Shown piece after piece: positions 26,568 to 39,452 of a stretch of 64,000 nucleotides of DNA (its first letter is position 1; every line of letters starts with the position of its first letter). Location of the stretch: NCBI GenBank assembly GCA_016806645.1, contig JACSYO010000095.1, forward strand, positions 248,001 through 312,000, written 5' to 3'. The DNA is from Ophiodon elongatus. Taxonomy: Eukaryota; Chordata; Actinopteri; Perciformes; Hexagrammidae. A program made the position numbers and the translations under genes. The notes beneath the pieces were generated by a model. That model did no database searches and was not told the DNA's origin. It saw only the letters and a program-made list of their open reading frames with translations.

Positions 26568-28384
26568 TGAGATATATTTCATAAGCAGACTACAATGTCG
26601 AGTAGATAAGTAGTCATGTTGGAGGGTACACAAGTCTTTGTGAAAATCAGCAGGAGTGACACACCACATGCTGAGTTGGACCATGATAAAAACAGACACA
26701 CACAGTCACCACTGACATTTGAAAGTTGAATAGCATTGACTTATGATGCGTGTTTCAGAGCTAAAGGATAACGGACACATGCAAGAAACCACAGCGTCGT
26801 TCTGCAATTCAAGTGGAGACATCCGATTCTACTCTCCAAGGATTAGAAGCCTGGAGCCAATATTGTTTTGTGAGCTGACATGTTCACATTAAAGAGAACA
26901 GTTGTTGTTTTCACTGCATTTTTCTCTAACTTGTATACTTTCAAGGGGGGCATTAAAAGAGGACTAAGGATGTTGTTCGGGAGGACAGATACAACTACTG
27001 ATTGATTAGCTGCACAGGAGCCCTGTTGATTTTCCTGTTTCATTCAAATCCCACAGGGAAGGTGATACATTGCTGTTTTCACTCCCATTTTCTGTGGTCA
27101 CATTTGAAAATTGGCACTATGTCGTACCAGAACACACTCTGCTTTTTAAATTTAGAGTGCTGTTGGTATTCATGTTGGTTTTTTAGAATATACCACATCT
27201 CCAGGAAAGGTTTTGGTGTGTTTTTGCAGGAGTAGATGCAGCCGAAGTGTTAGGCATGCTGGGTTGTCGCTGTTTGAAGTTGCTGGAACTACTTTGGAAA
27301 TCTAGAGAGGGGAAAGAAGTTTGGCCTCCCTCAGTAATAGCAACATACATGCCTGTGAGACAAGGCTGCTCAGAAATTGAAGGTAGTAGACTTCTGGGTT
27401 TCAGTGTTTCATAAATATGGTTGAAAGGGAACACTAAAGAAAATAACACTACATTTAGGAAATTAATAAAGGCTGTTATTCCACAACAGTCTATGTTAGC
27501 GTTTGTTACGCCACCTTTGAGCATCTGCTTTTTAATTAAGAGTAATTATTTTCAGTTAAAACACACACCTATTAAATTAATATTTCAATTTCTGTGCTTG
27601 TTGCTGCTTACATGATGTTGTTTGATATATATGTTTTCTAGAATGGTGAATTATTGGCGATATGTCTTTGTAATCCTATGTTAAAAAATATTGTTTTAGA
27701 ATCTTAATCTTGAATATTCTCGTCTCTCCCTGGTAAATATGATTTCTAAAAAGCATTTATATATCACTATGTCCTGCAGAAACTGCCTCCCATTTATAAC
27801 ATTCTCCTGACTTTAACTGATAGATGACATTGTCTTCCATGCGAGGAAATGGTTCATGATTGTGGCCCATCTTGCAGAAGAACAGAATGATAGGTCGACA
27901 GATGCATAAGTGAAGGATAGCACCAGTTGGAAACAAAAGGATGTAGAATAATTGCATGTTTAGTCCTGTCACCAGCAGAGCGGTACACACCAGCCACGGC
28001 ATCCTCATGATACCGTGTGCGTGTCAGTGTCAGGTCTTAAGTGGCCCTCTGACTGTGTGAGCTGTTGATCTTTTCTCTAGGCTCTGACAGATTACACACA
28101 CTCAAGTTTGCGCACACATACACACATAGCTTGTCTCTGACAGTGTAACATTCAAGGACCACTGTCAACCCAGCCTCTGCAATGCGGGGGGAAGATACGG
28201 AGCACACCCAAGGATTTATCACATGGAAAACTGGACAGAGTGACTGGAGCAACTGGAGCCTTTTGATGCAACACCTTGTGTTTCCTTTGTCATTTGTTGG
28301 AGGATTCGTTTTTCAAATTTATACTATCCTCTTTATCCTCTAGTAAACGACAATAACAGTAGTTATGTGTGTTTTGCATTTTTT

Positions 28385-28407
28385 GTTATTATTATTATTA
28401 TTATTAT
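28385..28407. repeat. (TTA)n microsatellite
   Basis: Seven consecutive TTA units and a partial one. Confidence 0.9.
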
Positions 28408-28803
28408 ACATGTGACAGTGTAAATGTAGGGAAGAAAACAGAGAGGAAGCGAGAAAGGGGGTAAATTAAAGCGCCAAAAGTCACTCAGATGCCTTGTAAA
28501 TTTAATGGAAGTTCACTGACGCCAGGCCTAAAACATGAATATTATATATTATATGAAAATAAACCTAAATGGGCTTCTCTATCTTTTACAATCCTAAATC
28601 CTTTTCTCCAGAGGTGGGATTAAGAGATGAATGACATTTACACTGAGGCATGTGGGCAGGTCATTGTGAAAATGACTGACACCTGACAGGACCACTGTGA
28701 CGGGTTCTTCCTGTTTACCGTGAGCTTTTTCTGATTGGGTGTCCCAAAAGCAATTTCCTGTTTTATGTTCCTGTCCGCTAGCTGGCAGTTTGAATGTCAG
28801 GTT

Positions 28804-28804
<1 letters not shown>

Positions 28805-28879
<75 letters not shown>
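28805..28879. repeat. Pure (AC)n microsatellite
   Basis: About 37 uninterrupted AC units. Confidence 0.97.
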
Positions 28880-28881
<2 letters not shown>

Positions 28882-30599
28882 GTGATTGTGCCTGATTGAT
28901 TTGACTTTTAACCCACTGGACAAAGTGATGATTTGATTCCAGTCAGAATATAATTATGGCCATATCATTTTATGTCATTCCATACTGCTTTTGGACCACT
29001 ATCATATTTAATTTTATATTTTCTACTTGTGTCTAATTGTCCTGGATACCCAGTTGTCATGCTTCAACTGACCTGCTACGCTCTAATGCTTTGAAACCTG
29101 CCTTCTGAGTGATGTCAGTATAGCAAAATTGTGCAGTTACTGGCTAATGTGAACTTTATTTCACCCGCATTGTTGGTGAAATATAAAGAAGGCTTTACAA
29201 ATGATGGGGTAGAAAATGACTGCAAACAAAATAAGAGGGGTCAGGAAGGCAGAAGACTTCCAGGCATTTGTGTTGCTGGTGTCTACTGATGTCCAATGGC
29301 TTTATAGCACTGTATGGCTTATAGTATGCATTTATTTTTGTTCATTATTTAGCAAGTGCAATGTCAACAGGTCACACAGCTTCTTATGTATGTAGTTGAG
29401 GAGGTCAACAGTCCCTTTCAGTGCATGCAGTTGCACGTGCTTTCCATAAATCAATATGACGTTCCTTATTCTTCTGGGAAACAAGTAATCTGACAAGTAA
29501 ACTAAATCCAGAAAGAAGACTTTTTCAGAACTCTGATAATCTGAGGTAAAAAATGCTTGTTTCTTCAAGCAACAGTAGGGCTGGCTTTTGTGGAGGACAC
29601 ACTTGGAATTTTTTATTTGGCCATTTGACATATGATATATACAGAGTCTTTTCACTGTTTTTACCAAGTCCTTGTTTCAATACTTTATTTTTGTGCACTG
29701 AAATCTTAGTGAACTGAAAATTTAGAACACATAAATAGCTTATCCTGAATATAATCTAATATACATATAGACTGTTATCTGTTTTGTTGTTACAGCTGAA
29801 ATCTGAACCGATTTTCTAACTGATTTTCTAACTGACTTAATCAGTTTAATTATGTTTACAGCAGATATTACCTGCTTTTAAACCCCTCTTCTCATGTCTA
29901 CAACCTAACCTCTACCCTTCCACCCTTTTCTCCTTCTTTCCCTATTCTATGCATTCTCTACACTCCCTCCGGCTATCCCTTCTCTCTTTCTCTCTCCCCT
30001 TTCTGCCCTCCTTTCCTCTTTTATCTCAGTCTATCAAAACACAAGATGAACCGAAATGCTTAAAGGCCAATGGTGCTCTGTCATTTTCTTCAACTGAATG
30101 AATTCTTACGATGCTAAAGGCTATTATATCCAAGGAGCCATTATATCCAAGGAGCACGACCAACAGTAATTATCATATTTTGTTCCTCATTGCTTACTAC
30201 ATTATTCACATTGATTTTAACCCAGTTGCCGGTAATGAAAACTCAAGAATTTGCTGTAATGTATCATCAGCATGAGAGTCAAGGAATTTAATAAGTTTGT
30301 GATGCTGATTTAAAGAGACTGATGGAATCTCTGAATTTTCACATTAAATGAATCCTTTCCTTTCCTATCCAACTTCTAACTGAATGAGGGGCCCTAATTG
30401 CCACTTATTCCTTAAATTGAGTCACAGGGTCACTTACTTGATATAATGTGGAAACTACTACCCACATGTTCATTAAATGTTCACCTTCTGTAAAACATGA
30501 CACTTGCGAGAAGCGCAGTCTTACATTCACTCACTTGCATGTTTAACCGTTTTTCCACAAATTGAGCCATCCTGACAGAAAGTTGGTAGCGATAGTTAT

Positions 30600-30945
30600 G
30601 ATCCCCTGAGAATGAATATTAATGACTTTGATGATCCCCTAACTTTTCCTTTATTGACACCAGCAGGTTGACGTTGGTGAAATGTTTTGATAATTTTGGA
30701 TGGATTGCCATGAAATTTGTTGGCACATTTATGTCTCTCTCAGACCGAATTGGAATACAGTTTGTGATCACTTAACTTTCAATCCAAAACTATCATCAGG
30801 TTAAAATTTGAATTTGTCCAAAACTTTGTTATTTGTCCAAATATCTGCTAAGCTAACAATCCTATCCGCCTTAACTGTACTTTGCAAATGTAAGCATGCT
30901 AACATGCTAAACTGAGGTGACGATTTTAGCATTCAGTTCTGTGCC
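30600..30945. repeat. Fish interspersed repeat with two diverged internal modules
   Basis: Blocks such as TGGATGGATTGCCATGAAATTTG, TCATCAGGTTAAAATTTGAATTTGTCC and AAGCATGCTAACATGCTAAACTGAG are typical of a widespread fish repeat. Inside, GAGAATGAATATTAATGAC-to-TGATCCCCTAACTTTT is echoed about 140 bases later by CAGACCGAATTGGAATACAG-to-TGATCACTTAACTTT, so it is built from two related modules. The class is not known to me. Confidence 0.6.
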
Positions 30946-30950
30946 ACGTT

Positions 30951-30979
30951 CAACCAAAGGAAATCATTTCCTTTGGTTG
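30951..30979. repeat. 29-base near-perfect palindrome
   Basis: CAACCAAAGGAAAT (30951-30964) and ATTTCCTTTGGTTG (30966-30979) are exact reverse complements with a single C between them. It lies directly at the right edge of the interspersed repeat 30600-30945. Confidence 0.8.
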
Positions 30980-31118
30980 GAACAAACAAATAAGTAGTTG
31001 TTATACAGACTGCAGGCCAGTAAGTAAACTTTATGGAAGGGTTATAATAAAGGGAGACTGTAAGCAGTTTACTATCCATTTGCACTGCATTTTTATTCTC
31101 TTCTCTTTTCTATTACCT

Positions 31119-31123
<5 letters not shown>

Positions 31124-31150
<27 letters not shown>

Positions 31151-31195
31151 CCTCTCTGTCTCTCTCTCTCTCTCTCCATCTCTCTCTCTCTCTCA
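31124..31195. repeat. (TC)n microsatellite, interrupted
   Basis: TC repeat with a few substitutions, followed by a short CA run. Confidence 0.95.
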
Positions 31196-31278
31196 CACAC
31201 AAAAACACATACACAGTTTAAATTTTAATTACTTTATTGGCTGCAATAGAAATAGTTGTTGCACAGTAATTTCCATTC

Positions 31279-32395
31279 AGTCATCCATTTTCTATTTGCT
31301 TATCCAGGTCATTTTCTAGTTATTTAACCAAGACACAATCTGTTCACTAATTGGAAACAGCATAAGAAGAGCAGCCCAGATGTTATTTTTGTGGGTAGCT
31401 CTTCCAGATTTTTCTGAGGGATCTGGAGTGACAGTTAAGGCCAGGGAAGAGATTTAGCCACTCTTGCCAGTCCGGGTTCTCCCTCAGAGCCCCCTCTCAG
31501 TAGACTGGTAAAACTCTTTTACCATTTGCCAGAACTGCCTAAAAATGTCTTCTTTCAATCAACATCAAGGTCTTGCTGTTTGCCAGCAGACTTCTGTCAT
31601 TCTCACTCTCATAACGTGTCAGACCAGCCATTCCCAACTACAATCTAATTTTGGACTACTTATTGTCTCCAATGCAAACAACTAGCAGTGGGACTTATGG
31701 ATTGTGTCTGTGGGTAGGTTCAGATTCATTCTTTAATGTCCTCGTCGAGGACATTTGCTGTACCCAATAATGTGGCAAGAGGGGAGGAAGGTGAAGCATG
31801 GATAGAGGGGTGGCAGGGGTCGTGTGCTATGGTCAGCTCCAAGTTTCCTAAACGTTTTGCCAGTTTGTGGCAGTTGCTCATCTTCATGGAACAAGCAAAC
31901 AACTACTGAATGGTTTCAGCCATGAAGCTGCTGATTCTTATCCAAAGCCAATCACACTAAACCTCTGCAGGGGAATCAAAGATAATGGTCTGATGAACCC
32001 ATAAGGACAACATCATTTTCAAACATCAGAAATACCAAGCTAATGTCACTGCTACTAATGTTTATTACAAATACAAAAAGGCAAGGCACACCCTTATCAG
32101 AGTCCACCGCCTCGCTTGAAGAAACTTGATGGCTCTGACACCTCATACTTCTGCAGCAACTCCCACAGAAATCTCTGCAGAACTTTATCTCAAGCATTTT
32201 ACCAAACCCCAAAACGCATGAAGACAATATTTGCAAATCCCCATCCATGCTGCAATAACTTGAAGTGGCTAACATGCTGATCCATTTTTCCAAGACAGAG
32301 CATACATTAAATCGCTCATAAATGTGTGATTTGACAATCAGCCAGGATTTATTGTATAGCATCCTGACATTGGTACGCTTTCCCTGGAAGTCAAC
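31279..32395 (-). mobile_element. Eroded LINE copy retaining the reverse-transcriptase palm
   Basis: The left end, CATCCATTTTCTATTTGCTTATCCAG, resembles the 3' end of the LINE at 5160. Further blocks follow in the expected order: TTGCCAGTCCGGGTTCTCCC, then ATCAGAGTCCACC, CTCTGACACCTCATACTTCTG and CTCCCACAGAAATCTC, which correspond to the palm-coding part of full-length fish copies. So this insertion is longer than the one at 5160 and covers the part deleted there, though it is far more decayed. Orientation is minus. The right boundary is approximate and no target duplication was found. Confidence 0.7.
31979..32362 (-). pseudogene. Decayed LINE reverse-transcriptase palm, catalytic motif altered
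   Basis: An open minus-strand frame of 128 codons aligns by eye with the palm of the LINE reverse transcriptase. The C-terminal segment SLVFLMFENDVVLMGSSDHY matches the family block with FADDVVLLASS, but the catalytic FADD reads FEND at 32012-32023, so the first of the two motif C aspartates is lost. Upstream, GVPCLFVFVI corresponds to GCPLSP-type motif B and FGKMLE to the motif A region (LEKAFD in relatives), again with the aspartate lost. It is a relic and not a host gene. The open frame is probably chance survival. Confidence 0.65.
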
Positions 32396-32772
32396 ACTTT
32401 AATATTCATTTAAATTCAATTCAATTTAATACTGAAATTTGTGAATGGCCTTGTCCGCTAATTCAAAGTGCACCACACCAGGCCTGCAGCATATGTGGAT
32501 GAACCTCATCCATCCTCAGTGTCTAATGCCTCTTTCTTTTTTTGCCCTCACCTCATGTCCCTCCATTACATCTCCTTTCACTCCTCCCTTTAAGTCCCTT
32601 TTTTTCTGAGCCATTTCCGCTGCTCCTCCTCCTTTTTTCCTCTCTTCCCACTCCTCTTTTGTAACCACCAGCTCTTAGTCTCTTTTCTCCACTTTGAAAC
32701 ACCTCTCTTGTCCTGTTATTACATTTACATTTTAAATTATGTTTACTGGCGCTGCTGTTTGTGTGTATGTAT

Positions 32773-32816
32773 GTGTGTGTGCGCGCGCGCGCGCGTGCGT
32801 GCTTGCGTGTGTGTGT
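32773..32816. repeat. Alternating TG/CG tract
   Basis: GTGTGTGTGCGCGCGCGCGC then GTGCGTGC. Strict purine-pyrimidine alternation with a (CG)n core is a classic Z-DNA candidate. Confidence 0.9.
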
Positions 32817-33177
32817 TTCCGTTTGAGTGCGTGGGCGTGTTATGAGATTAAAAGTACCAGTGTACCAGGGTTTTGCACTAAGCTCTTGGAATAAACAGCT
32901 ATCTGTTGTGGATAATGCGCTTTCCAACTTTTTTGACTTGTTTCCAATCATTTATTTTTACAGTGCCTTTTTGTCATTTTCCAGGCGCTCACATGGACTT
33001 GTGATGCAGTGGAATACACTTAAAATGAAGTATTGCCAGCAATGCAAGCAGCCAATATAGAGGACCAGTAGAACAGTACCCAGATAGTAGAAAGTTATAT
33101 CTGTTTCTTTGTGACGTTAATGTATCACCAAAAAGCGTGTGGTCTAATTATAGAAAGGTGCACAGAAATACCTGCTC

Positions 33178-33900
33178 TTGGTTTCTTTGTCCCCCTTTCC
33201 TCTGTGTTTAGTGACTTGGCCTCTCTCTTCCTATTGTCTACTCCTCTCAGGTCTGTCAAACCTCGCCACTCATATCTTGTACACCTTCCTCTTTGTTTTA
33301 TCCTCCTGTGAGTTCTTTCTTTACGTGAAACTTTCGATTCTCTTTCTTCTTTTCTGTTCTCCATCGCCTCCTTTCTCCAGTCACTGCTTTCTCATTAATC
33401 TCTATCCTTTGCAACCTCGTATTTGTAACGTCTAACCTCATTTAGACATGCCTCCTTGCCTCCCCTTCCTTAAATTTCAACCTCTCCTCGCGTCTTGTGC
33501 AACCTCTCTCTCTCTCTCTGTTCATTTAAGTGAATTTCCTTTTCTCACCTCCTCTCCCGTGTTCTTCATCCATCAACTCCTGTTTTCTCACGTTTTTCTC
33601 TGTCCTCTTTCTTCTCTGCTTTCTTTCACCTTGTAAATTCCCCTTAGTCTCACATTTCTGCTTTTCGTCCCATAACCTGCTTCACTGGTTACTGTCCAAC
33701 CTGTCTCCTCTCCTCTGTTCTGCTTCATGTAGATTATTTTCACTAACTTAGGCTGTCTTCTTTGAAACGTTTATCACTTTCTCCTCTTCTCTTCTCATTT
33801 GTTCCTTCTTTCTTTCCTTTCAGTTCAGTCTCATATCTCTTCCCTCTCTACTCCTCCTCTCTGACCTCTTGTCTCTCCCTCATTCCAATGTCAGACAGCT
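33178..33900 (+). repeat. Long pyrimidine-rich tract
   Basis: About 720 bases with strong C and T excess on the plus strand. The open frames through it are low-complexity artefacts and show no domain. Confidence 0.8.
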
Positions 33901-35274
33901 GGCCATTCTCCATGAATAATTGAAGAGATGCAGCATATCGCTCATTTTTTATCTGTTTTGCTCTGTATTTTTCAGATTTCCCTATTTTGGTGTCCGTTTA
34001 AACACTGAATGATTTTGTTAAACTTATTTGTCAACATCCTTATTGTCCTCAACCCCAAACCTGTCCTGAAGAAGGGCTGCTTTTCAGCGAGCTCTTGCTA
34101 CATTTGTTAAAGCTGTGATTACTTTCTTGCCACTAGTATCCATCTGAACACAATTATTAAGATTGGTCAGACCATAGCACAGAAACATTTATGTAGTAAA
34201 TGCAATCAAACAATTTTTGCAGCATTGTTTCAGAAGTCTTAAGGGGAAAGATACCAGGATTGGTTCCAGTGTTGTCACAGGGTAGCTGTTTTATTTCAGT
34301 TCATCCTGGTTGTTGAAAAATGTGGTGAGTAGCTCCCATATGAGTTTTGTTAACTCACTCTCTCTCCCAGAAGTATTTCTGGAAGACATCGCTGAAAATA
34401 ACAAACAGATATATTGCAAATCAAGTTTAAAAAAAGGTTTAAATTGACACAAACAGTTGTGTGCAGTTGTGTACCCAAACATAATTATATCAAGGTACAC
34501 AGTTGTTTTTGTAAATTGAAACCTTTTATAACCCAAACAATATATATGTTTGGATCGTTAGAAATAGGTGATACTGAGGTACAAATATGTTGATCAAATT
34601 AACCAATTGTAGCAAAGATATATGAAATGTGAAAAATGTCAGCTGATATACAATAACAATTGATTTGTACATAGAAAGACTACCTTTATTAAAATATAAC
34701 ATCAACATTGTCACATTGAATAATAATTTCCTTTACATAACCTTCTTTTTACAAACGCAGAGAACCGTAGGCTGTAATAACACAACACCAGCATTGATTT
34801 CCCAATCTAATACTGGACAAGAGCATTTTTCTTGGGACAGAAATGTGTGTTGATAAGAAATGACAAGTAAGCCATCCCCACACATCTCGTCTCAACTAAA
34901 TCAAAACGTTTCAAATAACTAAATCATTATTTGAATAAATACATTATATTTCTTCATATTCAATTGGCCTACAAGTATAGGAATAGCATGGCATTATAAT
35001 TGTATTGTTCAATGAGTCATTTCTTTAGAGAGGACCAGTTTTCTATATTCTTAAAGCATCAATTCATGATCATCACCGCTGGTTAAGTGTAAATGGTATT
35101 TACTGTTCATTGATATTAATAGATGAGTCATGCCCATCAGATAAGCATTAAAATAGATATGTTTCCAACAAGTTTATTTTTTTGTAAAACAGCTGCTTAT
35201 TATTGCCAACTTGTATCCCTTAAAAAAGAATCCATTGGCATGTTTACAATAAATATTAATCTGATAATGTGTGT

Positions 35275-35343
35275 AATCTCCCCGTTAAATTTGTAAGTTG
35301 TGATTTTGGGCTGTACAAAATAAATTGAATTGAATTGAATTAA
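35275..35343 (+). repeat. LINE-like 3' end with TTGAA tail
   Basis: TTGTAAGTTGTGATTTTGGG, GCTGTACAAAATAAATTGAA and repeated TTGAA units match a common fish LINE 3' end. Nothing of the coding region was seen upstream. Confidence 0.55.
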
Positions 35344-35781
35344 GCTAATCAAATATTGATTCTCCCTTTGTAGTTGTCATTCATTGTCATTTTTACATAA
35401 CTTCAATATAAACAAAATACTAATGTCTTGAAGTGCTTTTTCATTGACTTCCGCTTCTTCAGAGAAATGTATTCAGTTTTCCTCCCAACTTGTATTTAAA
35501 TGTAGACTAACCTCAGGCAAAACAGCAAAGCCCATGAAGCTGTTTCACCATATGACCCTTATTTATTTAACCCAGCTCAAGTATAGAGTATGAGATAAAA
35601 CCACAAACTCACAAACATAACCAGTGTAAAAGTGCACTGGAACTTGTGTTCTTACTTAACTAAAAAAGCTTCATAATATAATACTTAATTTTGATGTTAG
35701 TAGAGATGCAATTTTGCTTATGCACCATACATGGAGCTCATAAGTCAGGGTCAGGTGCAGAACATAGAATATAGTATATAT

Positions 35782-36040
35782 AGCGACTGTGGCGAGCAGG
35801 GTCGTCCTTCAAACAGAGGATTGAATCCTTTGGGCAAGGCACTTAACCCCAAATTGCTCCCGTAGCTGTGCCTACGGTGTGTGATTGGTAGCTACTACTG
35901 ATGGACAGGTGGGACCTTAGTCCCTACCATCAGTGTATGAATGGGTGAATGATGTCATGTAGTGTTAAAGTGCTTTGAGTGGTCGGAAGACTAGAAAAGC
36001 ACTATACAAGTACAGATCCATTTACCATTTTACCATTTAT
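35782..36040 (+). mobile_element. tRNA-derived SINE, copy 2 (B box lost)
   Basis: The same body as copy 1: AGCGACTGTGGC, GCTCCCGTAGCTGTGCCTACGG at 35857-35878, GATGTCATGTAGTGT and GCTTTGAGTGGTCGGAAGAC, with a tail of repeated TTTACCATT. Compared with copy 1 it has lost about 35 to 40 bases including most of the B box (only TTGAATCC remains), but keeps the middle segment copy 1 lacks. TATATAG occurs at 35777-35783 and 36038-36044 and may be a short target duplication, though such AT-rich matches arise easily. Confidence 0.85.
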
Positions 36041-37884
36041 ATAGTGCATTATATTCACCGGCCACCATTTCATTTTGGATTGACATTTATGCACTATAGT
36101 GCCCTCAAAAATTCCCATAATGTTTCGGGTGATTATTCTCTTATCTGACATATGTCTTATGTCACATGCATGACTATTTAATCACACTAAGTGATAAAGA
36201 CCACTAGTTGACTACATATTGCTCTACTATAGTCAATATGATGTGTATACTAAACAGTTAGATTGCCTACAGGACGACATTGACAGTGCTTTTGTATTAT
36301 CTGACATTCTTTATATTCATTTGTATATATTCTTTACTTTTAACTGTATTCACAGAGACATGTCTCCAATAATAAGCACTCAATTAAGTCATTTAACAAG
36401 AACTCTTCATATTTTTTTTTACACTGCTCATGTTTTGTTTCTGCTCTTTTCCTTATCTGTGTTTCTTCCTCCCTCCCTCTCTACTCAGTATACCTGCGGC
36501 ATTATTGAAGGGCAGTTACAGTGGCTCTTGTTGCTCTAGGGAGGATGGTAGAACATTGGCTTCCAGGCAGTCACTTACATCATTTCATTTTTTTTCTCAG
36601 TACACCATTTTCCCAACATTTTTAAATTGTTCCTTACCACTGCCTTGGTTGCCGTTGCTAACAAAATGTGAGTGCAGCTAAAGCTGATGTAAGACTTACC
36701 ATAGGCAACCAACTCATCGTCTCTGTGGTGATGATTTAAAAAGTGTTGTTGAAGATGTGAACTTTGACGACTTTCTAATATTTTACTATGTGCTCTTCAA
36801 TATGGCTTTCTGTTGCTTTCCAATTAATCAATGAACAGACATATTAGTGCATTTTCACTTTTTTTTCCCAAGCAAAGATTTGTTGAATATTCCTTCAGTT
36901 AAACACACTTGGGAGAGAGTGGGAGTTGTACCGTACCCAGTACAAGCGCAGCGCTCTGCTTCTGCTCAGTGCAGATCATTATGGGAAGGGAAGATATCAC
37001 TCATTGCATTCCCTGGTCCATATTTTCCAAGCCAGTGGAACAAATTGCCTTTCAGCTAAAACCTCTTTGAATTACAGCCAGTCTTTGCACCTCGGAGGAC
37101 AATGCAAAGTGACACCAATATCATACTTTGAACTCTTTTTGAAAGTTCTGCTTCATATAGGGATTTTTTTATTTACGGGCTATCGGATGAAGTAATTTAG
37201 ATCATGGAGTTATTCACACTTCTATGTTCTGCATTGTATGCTGTATTATATTCATGAGTTTTTGTGATGGATGATTTCACAACAGTGGTTGGTCGTGCTG
37301 CAATCTATTATCCATCTTTATTTAGCAATTACATGGCAGAATGTTGTAGCACTCTCCTTGAACAATTGTACTTTTGTTCAAGATGTTTTTCTACTTCAAA
37401 TTGAAATATGTAAGCTCATCTCCCATGAGCACATCCATGAACCGACTGTACGTACTGTAACCGAAAGTTATTACAAACAATGTTTGTCTCTGGAAGAGGA
37501 CATAATCTCTCTATCATTGTGATATTTACCAGCAATGTAGACATATACACATGGTACACAATAATAACATAATGCATGATACAACATACCCTTCTTCACT
37601 AGAGAGGGTGAATACTGTGCATCTGCAATAACAAGAGCTTGAGTTTTGTTACATCATACCTTCTCTTTCCCATGTGCCTTGTTGGTCTCTGCTGAATTTT
37701 CTTAAGTATGTTATAAATGCTAAGGAACAAAAAGTCAGTGCAAGTAAACTCTAATTTAGAAAGGATGACACATTCTAGATATAGTAGTTAATACATGTGA
37801 TTATTAATAGGTATTTTTGTCATATTGTCTCTCTGGCTACATTCTTCTACTACTTCTCTTTGTTTTTTGTTGTGCTTTTTATGA

Positions 37885-39026
<1,142 letters not shown>

Positions 39027-39104
39027 TGAAAAAAGCAATAGAGTTGAAGTCCAGAGGGGTGAAGATGATGCCCAGCAAAGACTCAAGTCACAAAAATGCT
39101 GTCT
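39027..39104 (+). CDS. csmd1: csmd1 exon: short basic linker between CUB2 and Sushi2
   Basis: A 78-base exon, phase 1 on both sides, encodes a linker with no cysteine: VKKAIELKSRGVKMMPSKD, then SSHKNAV. It is rich in lysine and serine and matches the CSMD1 linker, which in the human protein reads very similarly up to PSKD. The acceptor is CCTTTCTGCAG, ending at 39026. The donor is GTAAGT from 39105, a consensus site. Because 78 is divisible by three and both phases match, this exon could be a cassette whose skipping shortens the linker without disturbing either neighbouring domain. Whether it is alternatively spliced is not visible in the sequence. A (CA)n run begins about 40 bases after the donor. 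Confidence 0.92.
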
Positions 39105-39146
39105 GTAAGTAAACTACTGTCTGCTGTGTGTGACTGTCATTTAGAA

Positions 39147-39152
39147 ACACAC

Positions 39153-39207
<55 letters not shown>

Positions 39208-39214
39208 ACACACA
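39147..39214. repeat. (AC)n microsatellite just after linker exon
   Basis: AC repeat beginning about 40 bases downstream of the donor at 39105. Confidence 0.95.
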
Positions 39215-39408
39215 TTCTGTATGTACACGAGGACAAACCGTCTGCATCCTTCTTTGATGTAGCAAGAGCAGTAATTTCATCTATTTTTCATTGGGGTTTC
39301 CATCTAGGAGACAATAATTAGTACCACACTCTTCTTTTCTGTTTTCTTTTCATATTTCCTTCAAAGGGTCAGAGGTCCATATGAAATGAGTTCTATAAAT
39401 AGATGGAA

Positions 39409-39412
<4 letters not shown>

Positions 39413-39450
<38 letters not shown>
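39413..39450. repeat. (AT)n microsatellite
   Basis: About 18 uninterrupted alternating AT units, self-complementary and able to extrude as a cruciform. Confidence 0.95.

Positions 39451-39452
<2 letters not shown>

Noticed and set aside
33178..33751. Long Ser/Leu/Phe-rich open frames in the pyrimidine-rich tract
   Set aside because: Low-complexity composition explains them. No signal peptide plus domain structure follows and no splice context is convincing.
36219..36681. Additional csmd1 exon upstream of 37911
   Set aside because: The split tryptophan codon joins 26566 directly to 37911 and leaves no missing residues compared with the CUB fold.
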